Origin: Bacillota bacterium
GTDB taxonomy: Bacteria; Bacillota; Clostridia; Oscillospirales; Ruminococcaceae
Direction: 5' to 3'
Length of the DNA stretch: 38,206 nucleotides
Assembly: GCA_023443315.1 (NCBI GenBank)
Contig: JAEZVA010000088.1
Coordinates: forward strand, 1-38,206
The position numbers were made by a program, and so were the translations under genes. This document shows positions 31,938 through 38,206 of the stretch, piece by piece. The stretch's first letter is position 1, and every line of letters starts with the position of its first letter. Below the pieces are notes generated by a model. The model worked only from the letters and a program-made list of their open reading frames with translations, did no database searches and was not told the DNA's origin.

Positions 31938-33038
31938 TTAGGCAAGGTCTGCCTCGGTGTAGTACCCGCCATCAATCAGGAGCTCTTTGTAATTATCAAC
32001 CGTTGCGAATACCGGGTCGCACAGGAAGGACGGGATGATACCGGTGCCGTTATCGTAGGTCTTGGTATCGTTTACCGGAACCTCTTTGCCTGTAAGAACC
32101 GCACTAACCATCTCAAGCACCTTGGCTGCGAGGGTACGGGTATCTTTAAAGATAGACATGCTCTGTGTGCCAGCGATCATATTCTTTACAGCGGGCTTAT
32201 CGCAGTCCTGACCGGTAATCAGGGGGAAGTTATCCTTGGTGTAGCCGGCCGCAATCAGTGCGTTGGTAATGCCGTATGCAACCGAGTCGTTGGAGGAGAG
32301 AACTGCGTCAAGCTTTGTGCCGGAAGGACCGTAGCCGTTTGCAGTAATCAGGTTTTCCATACGCTTCTGAGCTTCTTCTGTCGACCAGCTGGGGGTAGCG
32401 CACTGTGCAAGCGTGGTTTGACCAGACTTTACAACGAGCTTGCCGCTGTCGATGTACGGCTGCAGAACGCTCATTGCGCCGCCGAAGAAGTAGTTTACGT
32501 TGTTGTCAGCGGGGTCGCCGGTGAACAGCTCGATGTTGAAGGGGCCAGCAGCCTTGTCAAGATCCAGCGCATCGCGGAGGAACTCGCCCTGGATGGTGCC
32601 TACCTTGGTGTTGTCAAAGGAAGCATAGTAGGAAACCGCGTCAGTGTTCATGATAAGGCGGTCATACGCAATAACGGGGATGTTCTTCTCTTTGGCGGAC
32701 TTAAGAACCTCGGTCAGAGAGAAACCGTCGACTGCTACGATAACAAGCACCTTGCATCCGCCGGTGATCATGTTCTCAATCTGAGCGATCTGGGTAGGAA
32801 CATCGTTGTCGCCCGCGTACTGGAGGTCAACGACGTAGCCCGCGTTCTCCAACTCTTTTTTCATGTTGGCGCCGTCCTGATTCCAACGCTGGAGGCTTTG
32901 CGTGGGCATTGAAACGCCGATCTTGCTGCCGTCACCCTTTGCGATGTTTGCGGAAGGGGCACCAGCGGGTGTCTGTGCACAGGCACCCAATGTAAACATA
33001 AGTACTGCCACAAGTAAAATTGCAATAACTCTCTTCAT
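31938..33038 (-). CDS. Sugar-binding lipoprotein, ChvE-like
   Basis: A 366-residue lipoprotein from ATG 33038 (GGAG eight bases upstream). The open frame extends 38 codons further, but without support. The signal peptide ends in LGAC (Cys20), then a linker and a type 1 periplasmic-binding fold: KIGVSMPTQSLQRWNQDGAN near residue 39, then QIAQIENMITGGCKVLVIVA. The ChvE/'multiple monosaccharide' features YDRLIMNTDAVSYYASFDN and SSNDSVAYGITNALIAAGY are both present. ChvE-type proteins bind aldoses such as glucose, galactose, arabinose or xylose; the ligand here is not decided. It is the first gene of the operon. Confidence 0.92.
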   Translation of the reverse strand: MKRVIAILLVAVLMFTLGACAQTPAGAPSANIAKGDGSKIGVSMPTQSLQRWNQDGANMKKELENAGYVVDLQYAGDNDVPTQIAQIENMITGGCKVLVIVAVDGFSLTEVLKSAKEKNIPVIAYDRLIMNTDAVSYYASFDNTKVGTIQGEFLRDALDLDKAAGPFNIELFTGDPADNNVNYFFGGAMSVLQPYIDSGKLVVKSGQTTLAQCATPSWSTEEAQKRMENLITANGYGPSGTKLDAVLSSNDSVAYGITNALIAAGYTKDNFPLITGQDCDKPAVKNMIAGTQSMSIFKDTRTLAAKVLEMVSAVLTGKEVPVNDTKTYDNGTGIIPSFLCDPVFATVDNYKELLIDGGYYTEADLA

Positions 33039-33138
33039 TATTTTCACTCCGAATCCTGTATTATTTATTGCATCTGCCCCGTTAAGGACAGAGAACAACC
33101 AAACGAAAGGCACCAAAAAATCGACATGATTTTCATCC

Positions 33139-33150
33139 GTGCACGTGCAC
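33139..33150. promoter_or_regulatory. GTGCACGTGCAC palindrome in the chvE-like leader
   Basis: A perfect 12-bp palindrome lies about 100 bp upstream of the binding-protein start and 90 bp downstream of the promoter. It may be an operator inside the leader; no regulator is known. Confidence 0.35.
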
Positions 33151-33237
33151 ACTATTTGCTAGTCTATAAAGCGTGTCGATGAATACGCCTGCAAATAAAA
33201 GAATGAAAGCGATGTCGATGGGTGGCTTACAACAACC

Positions 33238-33266
33238 AGTTTACAACCGATGTAAAAAACAGTCAA
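33238..33266 (-). promoter_or_regulatory. Promoter of the monosaccharide importer operon
   Basis: On the minus strand TTGACT (complement 33261-33266), 17-bp spacer, TAAACT (complement 33238-33243). The leader is about 190 bases, long enough for regulation. Confidence 0.75.
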
Positions 33267-33285
33267 TGGACTTTTTTGACCTTTT

Positions 33286-33300
33286 GCAATAAATTATTGC
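33286..33300. promoter_or_regulatory. GCAATAA-A-TTATTGC palindrome upstream of the -35
   Basis: A perfect 7-bp inverted repeat with a one-base centre lies 20 bp upstream of the -35. That is the usual position for an activator site, so it is a candidate operator for sugar-responsive control. Confidence 0.45.
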
Positions 33301-33593
33301 GGTTGTGAGCCTGTTTTCTATGCTTAATATATGAAAAACCCCCACCTCACCTTAGGGCTGTGTACTACCGCTTGTGGCTTGTGCGCTTCAAATTAAACGG
33401 CAGTGGGAACATCTTGTTGTGGTTCAGCTCCCGTGACCCGCTGTCGTGTGCCCGTGTAAAAACGCAAAATAATACAGGAGCATCCGCCGAGTTAAAACCA
33501 GACGCCAAAGGCAAGGAGCGAAACCGCACAACCCCATTGTGCTTCTTGCGCAGGCGCCCGGGTATGCCGTGGCTTGTGGGACGCGTGTTGTGA
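33301..33593. other. Intergenic stretch, no gene recognised
   Basis: This stretch of about 290 bp lies between the importer promoter region and the polyferredoxin terminator. A 77-codon plus-strand open frame in it has an unconvincing composition and no ribosome site. I see no RNA gene or repeat in it. Confidence 0.5.
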
Positions 33594-33627
33594 TAAAAAA
33601 AGAGCACGCAGTGTAACCTGCGTGCTC
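33594..33627 (-). terminator. Terminator of the polyferredoxin gene
   Basis: GAGCACGCAG and CTGCGTGCTC (33602-33611, 33618-33627) form a perfect 10-bp stem, followed on the minus strand by seven T. It lies 26 bp after the stop. Confidence 0.9.
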
Positions 33628-33652
33628 GGATTTGCTCGTGTACGAAAACTCA

Positions 33653-34792
33653 TCAGCCTTTTATTTGGTTGCGCGTTGTCTCATCGGCAACGGCAGGGGG
33701 CAGTGTTGTCTCCATCTGCTCGACAATCGCCTTGGGTTTATTAACAAGCGACAAAAACCTTGTTGAATAGGATAGGTTTGCGGTCGGGCAGGCATCGACA
33801 CAATGCCCGCAGCCTACGCACCGAAGGCTTGTGACCGATACCCCGTCCTTTGCCTTGCCCATGATATCGATAGACATCGGGCAGGCAACATTGCATCGGG
33901 CGCACTGTACACATTTGGTATGGTTTGTGATGATCCGTTGACCAGCAACCTTGCTCAAGAGCCCCAGTACCGTGCCTAAGGGACAGTAATAGCAATACCC
34001 CCTGCCAATGAACGCGACCCAGAAAAACATGGCGGCCATCAGCTCCGTGGCAAGATACTTATAGGTTTCTATCTTTCCGATTATCCCCGAATCCAGCAAG
34101 GTTTGAACGCCTGCTATATGAAGGAGGAAGAAGACGGTAAAGAAAAGTGCAATAGCCAAAAACAGCCATCGCAATACCGAAAACGTGCGCATCATCTTTT
34201 CGTCGGGGGTCTTTTTCCTTCCGATAAGCGGAAACGCCGGGGCAAACACCTCCGAGGCAAAGCCGTTAAACAGGCACAGTGTGGCGCACTGCCATCTTCT
34301 GCCCAGCAACAGGGTTCCCAGCAGCACAAGGGTGGTGTAGCACCAGTAAAAAACAAGCACCGCACTCACACCAAAAAGCCCCCAGATTGGCGCACGCGAC
34401 CCATAAAAGGAAGAGCTGGGGTCAAGCAGCTGTATCGGCGCCGTTGTCCACGGCAGCGGCATGGTAAAGAAATAGACCTCCGAGTTATGTAAGAAAAATG
34501 GGGCTATGATATGGATAGCCAGTGCGGATACGCTAAACCCGATGAGGTTCTTTCTGCGCATCGTTGTATTGGCTGGCGACAGTATCTTCATCGTCAAAAA
34601 GCTGCAAACCACAATAAAGATGGTCTTTACCCAGTTCTCGTAGAAGTGCCATGACCACGAAATGAACTCTTTTGCTTTCTCAGGGGCTTTGCTTGCAACA
34701 CCATAGTTTAAGCTTGCAATAACGATACACAGGATGATATATACCCAAAGCATTGTTTTGAGGAGGACGAGCAGCGTATTCTTGTTCTTCAT
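33653..34792 (-). CDS. Membrane polyferredoxin with 4Fe-4S clusters (NapH/NosR-like)
   Basis: About 379 residues from ATG 34792 (GAGGG five bases upstream); a GTG at 34804 is an alternative. Six or so membrane helices occupy residues 5-270. The family Cys motif RGYCYYCPLGTVL lies near 273-285. Two 4Fe-4S motifs follow: CVQCARCNVACPMS near 299-312 and CVGCGHCVDACPTA near 328-341. Proteins of this class pass electrons across the membrane to periplasmic or extracellular reductases, or support flavin/iron reduction. No partner oxidoreductase gene is adjacent, so its pathway is unknown. Confidence 0.88.
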   Translation of the reverse strand: MKNKNTLLVLLKTMLWVYIILCIVIASLNYGVASKAPEKAKEFISWSWHFYENWVKTIFIVVCSFLTMKILSPANTTMRRKNLIGFSVSALAIHIIAPFFLHNSEVYFFTMPLPWTTAPIQLLDPSSSFYGSRAPIWGLFGVSAVLVFYWCYTTLVLLGTLLLGRRWQCATLCLFNGFASEVFAPAFPLIGRKKTPDEKMMRTFSVLRWLFLAIALFFTVFFLLHIAGVQTLLDSGIIGKIETYKYLATELMAAMFFWVAFIGRGYCYYCPLGTVLGLLSKVAGQRIITNHTKCVQCARCNVACPMSIDIMGKAKDGVSVTSLRCVGCGHCVDACPTANLSYSTRFLSLVNKPKAIVEQMETTLPPAVADETTRNQIKG

Positions 34793-34928
34793 ACAAACCC
34801 TCACAGCGTTTAATTACATCACGCTATTATATCACTTCCCACCCCATATTTGACCCACCCTTGCGTAAATTTTCGCACGATAAAATTGGGGTAAGAATAC
34901 GCAGGAGAGATAGAATAACAATGACGAC

Positions 34929-34970
34929 GAGCCGACCACTGTGAACTTTGTGGTCGGCTCGTTTTATTCT
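34929..34970. terminator. Hairpin downstream of the MscS gene
   Basis: GAGCCGACCAC (34929-34939) and GTGGTCGGCTC (34950-34960) form a perfect 11-bp stem with a 10-base loop. It lies 26 bp after the MscS stop, as a terminator would, but the T-rich side (GTTTTATTCTT) is on the plus strand. It may work in both directions. Confidence 0.6.
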
Positions 34971-34986
34971 TATATCCATCATATAC

Positions 34987-36063
34987 CTACCCCTGCCCGT
35001 CCCGCACAAAAACCGTCTGGGCGGGCAGGGCAAGGGCTACCCCCTCGTCCTTGAGCGCGTCTAAAATCTCGTAATACACCTGACCGCGCACGTCGATAAA
35101 GCTCAGCCAGTCGGTCGCTTTGGTGTAGTACACCACCATCAGGTTTAGGCGGCTATCACCGATGCTGTCAAACACCGCGGCGATGGTCTCGTCATCGACG
35201 TCCTCCCGCTTGCGAAGCAGGGCGGTAATGCGCATGCAGCACCGCTTCATCTGCTCGGGGGTGGTGGCAAACGACAGGGTCAGGTTAAACAGCACGCGAC
35301 GCTTGCCCATGCGGCTGAAGTTTGTGACGGGCGCGTTTGCAAGGGTGGCGTTGGGCACCGTAACCACCGCTTGGGTAAAGGTGCGGATCTTTACGCTGCG
35401 AAAGTTTAAATCCTCCACCGTGCCCTCGATGTCGCCGGACGAGATCCAATCGCCGATGGCAAACGGCTTGTCAAGCAGAATTACCCCGCCTGCAAATAGG
35501 TTCGAGAGCATATCCTGCGCGGCGAGCGCGGCAGCAAGCCCGCCCAGCCCGAGCCCTGTTAGCAGCCCGCTGATGCTGTAGCCCCACTCCTGTACGATAA
35601 TCAGCACCGCTATCGCGACGGTTAGAAACCGCAGCAGCTTTGCCACAAAGGGCATTAGTACCTTGTCAACCTCCAGCCTGCGGGCAATCGGTCCGAGAAG
35701 CGGACCGTCCACCCCTTCGAGAATGCACGCAAACCACGCCGCAAACACAATAAGCAGGCTACGAAACGTCTTTACCACAACCGCCCACACCGCGGGGGTT
35801 TCGTGCACCGCAGGCGAGAGAAAAAGCGCAAGATAAACCCCGACGCACAGCACAAGTAGGGTGCTCGGGCGCGAGAACGTGCTTTGCAGGCGCACAAAAT
35901 CCTCCGCTCGGTTTTTCATCAGCCGCCGGATAATGGCAAACACCAGTGCCCGCAGCGGGCGAATGAGCGCAAAGAATAAAACCGCCACCCCTATCGGGAT
36001 TACCCAGTCCCCTATCCAGCTGTCCATCACTGCCATCATCCATGCCTTTAGCTGTTCCACCAT
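34987..36063 (-). CDS. Mechanosensitive ion channel (MscS family)
   Basis: A 358-residue membrane channel with four or five helices. The pore-lining helix and following beta domain are clear: GLLTGLGLGGLAAALAAQDM near residues 163-182, then LSNLFAGGVILLDKPFAIGD near 183-202 and SGDIEGTVEDLNFRSVKIRT near 206-225, which match the MscS core. A C-terminal alpha-beta domain of about 110 residues follows. MscS opens under membrane tension during osmotic downshock. AAAGGAACTGC precedes the ATG. The roughly 300 bp upstream to the next gene show no convincing promoter. Confidence 0.93.
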   Translation of the reverse strand: MVEQLKAWMMAVMDSWIGDWVIPIGVAVLFFALIRPLRALVFAIIRRLMKNRAEDFVRLQSTFSRPSTLLVLCVGVYLALFLSPAVHETPAVWAVVVKTFRSLLIVFAAWFACILEGVDGPLLGPIARRLEVDKVLMPFVAKLLRFLTVAIAVLIIVQEWGYSISGLLTGLGLGGLAAALAAQDMLSNLFAGGVILLDKPFAIGDWISSGDIEGTVEDLNFRSVKIRTFTQAVVTVPNATLANAPVTNFSRMGKRRVLFNLTLSFATTPEQMKRCCMRITALLRKREDVDDETIAAVFDSIGDSRLNLMVVYYTKATDWLSFIDVRGQVYYEILDALKDEGVALALPAQTVFVRDGQG

Positions 36064-36360
36064 GCAGTTCCTTTCACACTCGTTACGAAAAGTGTTGTCA
36101 CTTTGTGTATCCCTAATTCACCTATCCTGTCTGCCTTCGTAAAAGAAGTAAATGCGAGCCGTTGCGCGATATTGCTTGAAATTAGTCATACGGTTCAACC
36201 CGCACCAAAGCTGCCCGGCGGCAGAAAAAAGCCTTGCTTTTAGTCCATCACGGCGTACAATTAAACTGTCAAATAAATAAATCAGTGAAAACCCGCAACC
36301 GCATTGACGGGTAAATCAGACAGTAATCCAGTAAGCTAAGTACAGCGGAGGTGACCAACA
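36064..36360. other. Divergent intergenic region, MscS and AraC/GyrI genes
   Basis: About 300 bp between two divergent genes. I looked for promoters on both strands and found only weak matches (for example TTGACG at about 36304 on the plus strand without a good -10). No hairpin or RNA gene was seen. Confidence 0.45.
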
Positions 36361-37236
36361 ATGAATACACAAGACCAGATGAACCGGGCGATGCGTTATA
36401 TTGAAGATAACCTGTTAGGCGAGCTTGATACCGCACAGGCAGCAATGATTGCCTGCTGCTCGGAGTACCATTTTCGCCGCATGTTCTCCTTCTTAGCGGG
36501 CATGCCACTTGGCGAGTATATCCGCCGCAGACGGCTTACCGTTGCTGCCGTACTGCTTAAGCAAGGGGGCATTAAGGTAATAGACCTTGCCCTGCAGTTG
36601 GGGTACGACTCCCCCGACGCGTTTGCCAAGGCGTTTACGGCAATGCACGGGATCTCCCCTTCTGCGGCAAGAAAGCCCGGCGCCGTCATCCAATCGTTTT
36701 TGCCAATGAGCTTCCGTCTAACCATAAAAGGAGGAAATGAGATGCAGTACCGAATTGTAAAAAAAGAGGCGTTTACCATCGTTGGGTTAAAAAAGAGAAT
36801 CACCATGGTTTTCGAGGGTGTAAACCCTCAAATGACGGGGCTTTTTCAGCAGCTTACGCCCGACAAAATTCAGGAACTAAAAGCACTCTGTGATACCGAG
36901 CCGCGAGGGATTGTGTGCGTGTCGGCAAACTTCTCAGACCGAACGCAGGAGGGCAGCGAGCTAGACCAGTACGTCGGCGTTGCCACCACGCAGCAAGCCC
37001 CCCCAAACTGGCAGACGCTACGAGTGGCGGCGACAACCTGGGCAGTGTTCACCTCGGTAGGGGAGTTCCCCAAAGCACTTCAGCAAACGTGGGCGGATAT
37101 CTATGCACAGTGGCTTCCCTGCAGCGGTTACGAGCTGGTAAACGGACCCGAAATACTGTGGAACGAAAGTCCCGATACCTCAAAGCCGGATTACAAAAGC
37201 GAGATATGGATTCCTGTCAGGAAGCTTGCCACCTAA
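36361..37236 (+). CDS. AraC-family regulator with GyrI-like effector domain
   Basis: A 291-residue protein. The N-terminal AraC DNA-binding region (residues 1-105) has two HTH units: CCSEYHFRRMFSFLAGMPLG near 32-51 and VIDLALQLGYDSPDAFAKAF near 73-92. The C-terminal half (about 125-291) begins MQYRIVKKEAFTIVGLKKRI, the usual start of a GyrI-like/AraC-E-bind domain that binds a small hydrophobic or cationic ligand. GCGGAGGTGACCAACA precedes the ATG. Such fused regulators (BmrR-, Rob-like layout) typically sense multidrug-type ligands. Its stop abuts the convergent membrane gene. Confidence 0.92.
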   Translation: MNTQDQMNRAMRYIEDNLLGELDTAQAAMIACCSEYHFRRMFSFLAGMPLGEYIRRRRLTVAAVLLKQGGIKVIDLALQLGYDSPDAFAKAFTAMHGISPSAARKPGAVIQSFLPMSFRLTIKGGNEMQYRIVKKEAFTIVGLKKRITMVFEGVNPQMTGLFQQLTPDKIQELKALCDTEPRGIVCVSANFSDRTQEGSELDQYVGVATTQQAPPNWQTLRVAATTWAVFTSVGEFPKALQQTWADIYAQWLPCSGYELVNGPEILWNESPDTSKPDYKSEIWIPVRKLAT

Positions 37237-37237
37237 G

Positions 37238-37585
37238 CTAGCCCAAATCCTGAATATTCATGCGGTCGAGCTCCTTGTTTTCGCCTGGGTCGGGCTTGTT
37301 CGAGCTGTGATTTTTACTTGCCAGCCGCACCACCACGAGCACAACAGTAAGCAGCAGGGCGGGAATACCACCCAGAAGGAACACCACCACAATCGACCGT
37401 GCGGCACCCGTAAACAAGACCATTATGACCGAGACAGCCACCGCCCCTACTAAAAGCACCACGGGCAGAATCAGCCCGGGTAGTACGCTCGTTTTCTTTG
37501 CCAAAAACACCTGCAAAATGATAAGACCCACCAACATCACCAGCGCGATTGGAATCCCAAGAATCAGCAGTATCGCTGCACCCAT
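37238..37585 (-). CDS. Small membrane protein downstream of the DUF2089 regulator
   Basis: A 115-residue protein with three hydrophobic helices (about residues 4-27, 35-60 and 67-88) and a charged C-terminal tail (GENKELDRMNIQDLG). No named family is recognised. It starts one base after the DUF2089 stop (TAG-T-ATG) with GGGGAG ten bases upstream inside that gene, so the two are translationally coupled. It is probably the effector or sensor partner of the regulator; this is inference from operon structure only. Confidence 0.75.
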   Translation of the reverse strand: MGAAILLILGIPIALVMLVGLIILQVFLAKKTSVLPGLILPVVLLVGAVAVSVIMVLFTGAARSIVVVFLLGGIPALLLTVVLVVVRLASKNHSSNKPDPGENKELDRMNIQDLG

Positions 37586-37586
37586 A

Positions 37587-37889
37587 CTATGCGTTCTCCC
37601 CTTTTTGTTTTTTGTACTCGCCTATCAAAAGCTTTGCGGTGTCAAAGTCCAGCTTTTGGTTTACCGCAAGGCGCTTAATCAGCGCAACATACGGCTCCTG
37701 CGCAGTGTCCTCGCTGATGCGTATCTTTTGTATCAGCCGGTCTAGCCGCAGCCGCACGGTGGGGTAGGTGACGCCGTATTGCAGCGCGATGTCCTTTAGC
37801 GAGCCGGAGCAGAGCAGAAAATTCTTGATAAAGGCGACATCCTCGTCGTCCAACCCGCTCATCCACTCGGGTACAACCTGTATTGGCAT
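37587..37889 (-). CDS. DUF2089 family regulator
   Basis: A 100-residue protein from ATG 37889 (GGAGG eleven bases upstream); a GTG three codons earlier is possible. The pattern VPEWMSGLDDEDVAFIKNFL, then SGSLKDIALQYGVTYPTVRL with RLDRLIQKIRISED matches DUF2089, which contains a helix-turn-helix of the 'GVSYPTVRxRLD' type. The usual N-terminal zinc-ribbon of longer DUF2089 members is absent. The gene is led by a strong promoter overlapped by a 37-bp palindrome, so the protein may repress its own promoter. The downstream membrane gene is in the same operon. Confidence 0.85.
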   Translation of the reverse strand: MPIQVVPEWMSGLDDEDVAFIKNFLLCSGSLKDIALQYGVTYPTVRLRLDRLIQKIRISEDTAQEPYVALIKRLAVNQKLDFDTAKLLIGEYKKQKGENA

Positions 37890-37911
37890 CGCGTCCACCC
37901 CCTCCCTGTAC

Positions 37912-37948
37912 TTTAATAATATTCAGTATAATACTTAATATTATTAAA
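37912..37948. promoter_or_regulatory. 37-bp near-perfect palindrome (candidate operator)
   Basis: Outer arms TTTAATAATATT (37912-37923) and AATATTATTAAA (37937-37948) are exact complements. The inner AGTAT-A-ATACT (37925-37935) is also a perfect palindrome. Only the pair 37924/37936 (C and T) mismatches, so 18 arm positions give 17 matches. The centre lies in the -10 of the DUF2089 promoter. Confidence 0.85.
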
Positions 37949-37953
37949 ATCAA
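37925..37953 (-). promoter_or_regulatory. Promoter of the DUF2089 operon
   Basis: On the minus strand TTGATT (complement 37948-37953), 17-bp spacer, TATACT (complement 37925-37930). All but the -35 edge is inside the 37-bp palindrome. Confidence 0.8.
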
Positions 37954-38106
37954 TACCCAAGTTCTTTTTTATTTTTATTAAACAAGATGGGGCTCCGGGG
38001 AGGGGAACAACAGGGGGGAAATCCCTGCGGCGAATCCTTCAAAAATTCGATATACACAACAAAAAACGCCCCCCTTCGTATGAACTGTACCAGTAAAAAC
38101 GGACAG

Positions 38107-38134
38107 TGACAAATACCCCCTATCGTAGGATAAT
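38107..38134 (+). promoter_or_regulatory. Candidate internal promoter of the IS
   Basis: GTGACA (38106-38111), 17-bp spacer, GATAAT (38129-38134). The spacer is the left arm of the hairpin, so a transcript starting near 38141 would lack that arm. Confidence 0.45.
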
Positions 38135-38155
38135 ATAACTACGATAGGGGGTATT
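38112..38155 (+). repeat. 17-bp perfect inverted repeat in the IS leader
   Basis: AATACCCCCTATCGTAG (38112-38128), a 10-base loop, and CTACGATAGGGGGTATT (38139-38155) are exact complements. The right arm holds AGGGGG, the only Shine-Dalgarno sequence before the ATG at 38159. Confidence 0.9.
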
Positions 38156-38158
38156 ATC

Positions 38159-38206
38159 ATGTCAGGGAAAAATACGAGGCAATATACACATATACAAACG
38201 CTGGAA
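38159..38206 (+). CDS. Transposase-like ORF (orfA-type) start, truncated by window
   Basis: Sixteen codons are visible before the edge (MSGKNTRQYTHIQTLE), starting at an ATG seven bases after GGGGG. The basic start with NTRQYTHIQ recalls helix-turn-helix orfA proteins of IS3-type elements in Clostridia, by memory only. Too short for a firm call; the upstream terminal repeat supports it. Confidence 0.45.
   Translation, partial: MSGKNTRQYTHIQTLE

Larger units (their letters stand above)
38081..38206 (+). mobile_element. Left end of an IS3-family-like insertion sequence (cut by window)
   Basis: The sequence from 38081 begins TGAACTGTACC and continues with AAAA then GGACAG, resembling the inverted-repeat ends of IS3/IS150-type elements (TGxACTGxACCxxxAAAAxxTGGACA). 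A transposase-like reading frame starts 78 bp inside. The right end is beyond the window, so neither the partner repeat nor a target-site duplication can be seen. Confidence 0.55.

Noticed and set aside
31939..33152. 38-codon N-terminal extension of the ChvE-like protein
   Set aside because: It would hide the lipoprotein signal peptide, and the start at 33038 has a good ribosome site.
33360..33593. 77-codon plus-strand open frame in the intergenic region
   Set aside because: No ribosome site, Arg/Pro/Trp-rich random-looking composition, and no promoter or conserved pattern.

Overview
The window looks like chromosomal DNA from a low-to-mid GC anaerobic Firmicute, most likely class Clostridia (Ruminococcaceae/Oscillospiraceae-like). 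This rests on gene content only: strong AGGAGG-type ribosome sites, TTGACA/TATAAT promoters, lipoprotein solute-binding proteins, YesM/YesN-type two-component regulation, a DUF624 (YesL) membrane protein, DUF3784, DUF2089, and cell-wall-sorting-like C termini. No species can be named.

Layout. (1) Positions 1-9464, minus strand: an oligosaccharide-uptake locus. A YesM-like sensor kinase and YesN-like AraC response regulator overlap by 4 bp and are followed by a membrane-anchored protein of unknown function. Next come an LplA/LplB/LplC-type CUT1 ABC importer (binding lipoprotein, two permeases), an alpha/beta hydrolase, and a DUF624 protein cut by the left edge. The likely logic is that the kinase senses an extracellular sugar or stress and the regulator controls the importer. 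(2) 9480-13370, minus: a heterodimeric ABC exporter with one degenerate ATP site. (3) 13530-13723: tRNA-Ser(CGA) with its own promoter and terminator. (4) 13740-17900, plus: an accessory stretch with an AT-rich orphan gene, a decayed small membrane protein gene, a homocysteine S-methyltransferase-like gene, DUF2200, an SRPBCC protein, a GNAT and a nitroreductase. (5) 17926-22105, plus: three tandem paralogous secreted beta-helix proteins, each with its own near-identical promoter and hairpin terminator, all ending in an IPETG motif plus a short hydrophobic tail. (6) 22250-27528, plus: a GNAT, an ABC exporter pair, DUF3784, a DUF454/HMA-like fusion and an acyltransferase. (7) 27632-28870, minus: a TfoX C-terminal-domain protein and an ANT(6)-like nucleotidyltransferase. 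(8) 28921-33266, minus: a ChvE/GguA/GguB-type monosaccharide ABC importer. (9) 33594-36063, minus: a membrane polyferredoxin and an MscS channel. (10) 36361-37953: an AraC/GyrI-like regulator (plus) converging on a DUF2089 regulator and membrane protein pair (minus), whose promoter lies inside a near-perfect 37-bp palindrome. (11) 38081-38206: the left end of an insertion sequence resembling the IS3 family, with a 17-bp hairpin whose right arm contains the Shine-Dalgarno of the truncated transposase ORF.

The most unusual items are the tandem IPETG beta-helix family with shared promoter architecture, the palindrome-controlled DUF2089 operon, the anti-readthrough hairpin at the IS end, and the unknown anchored protein downstream of the YesM/YesN pair. 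No CRISPR array, phage module or known defence system was seen.
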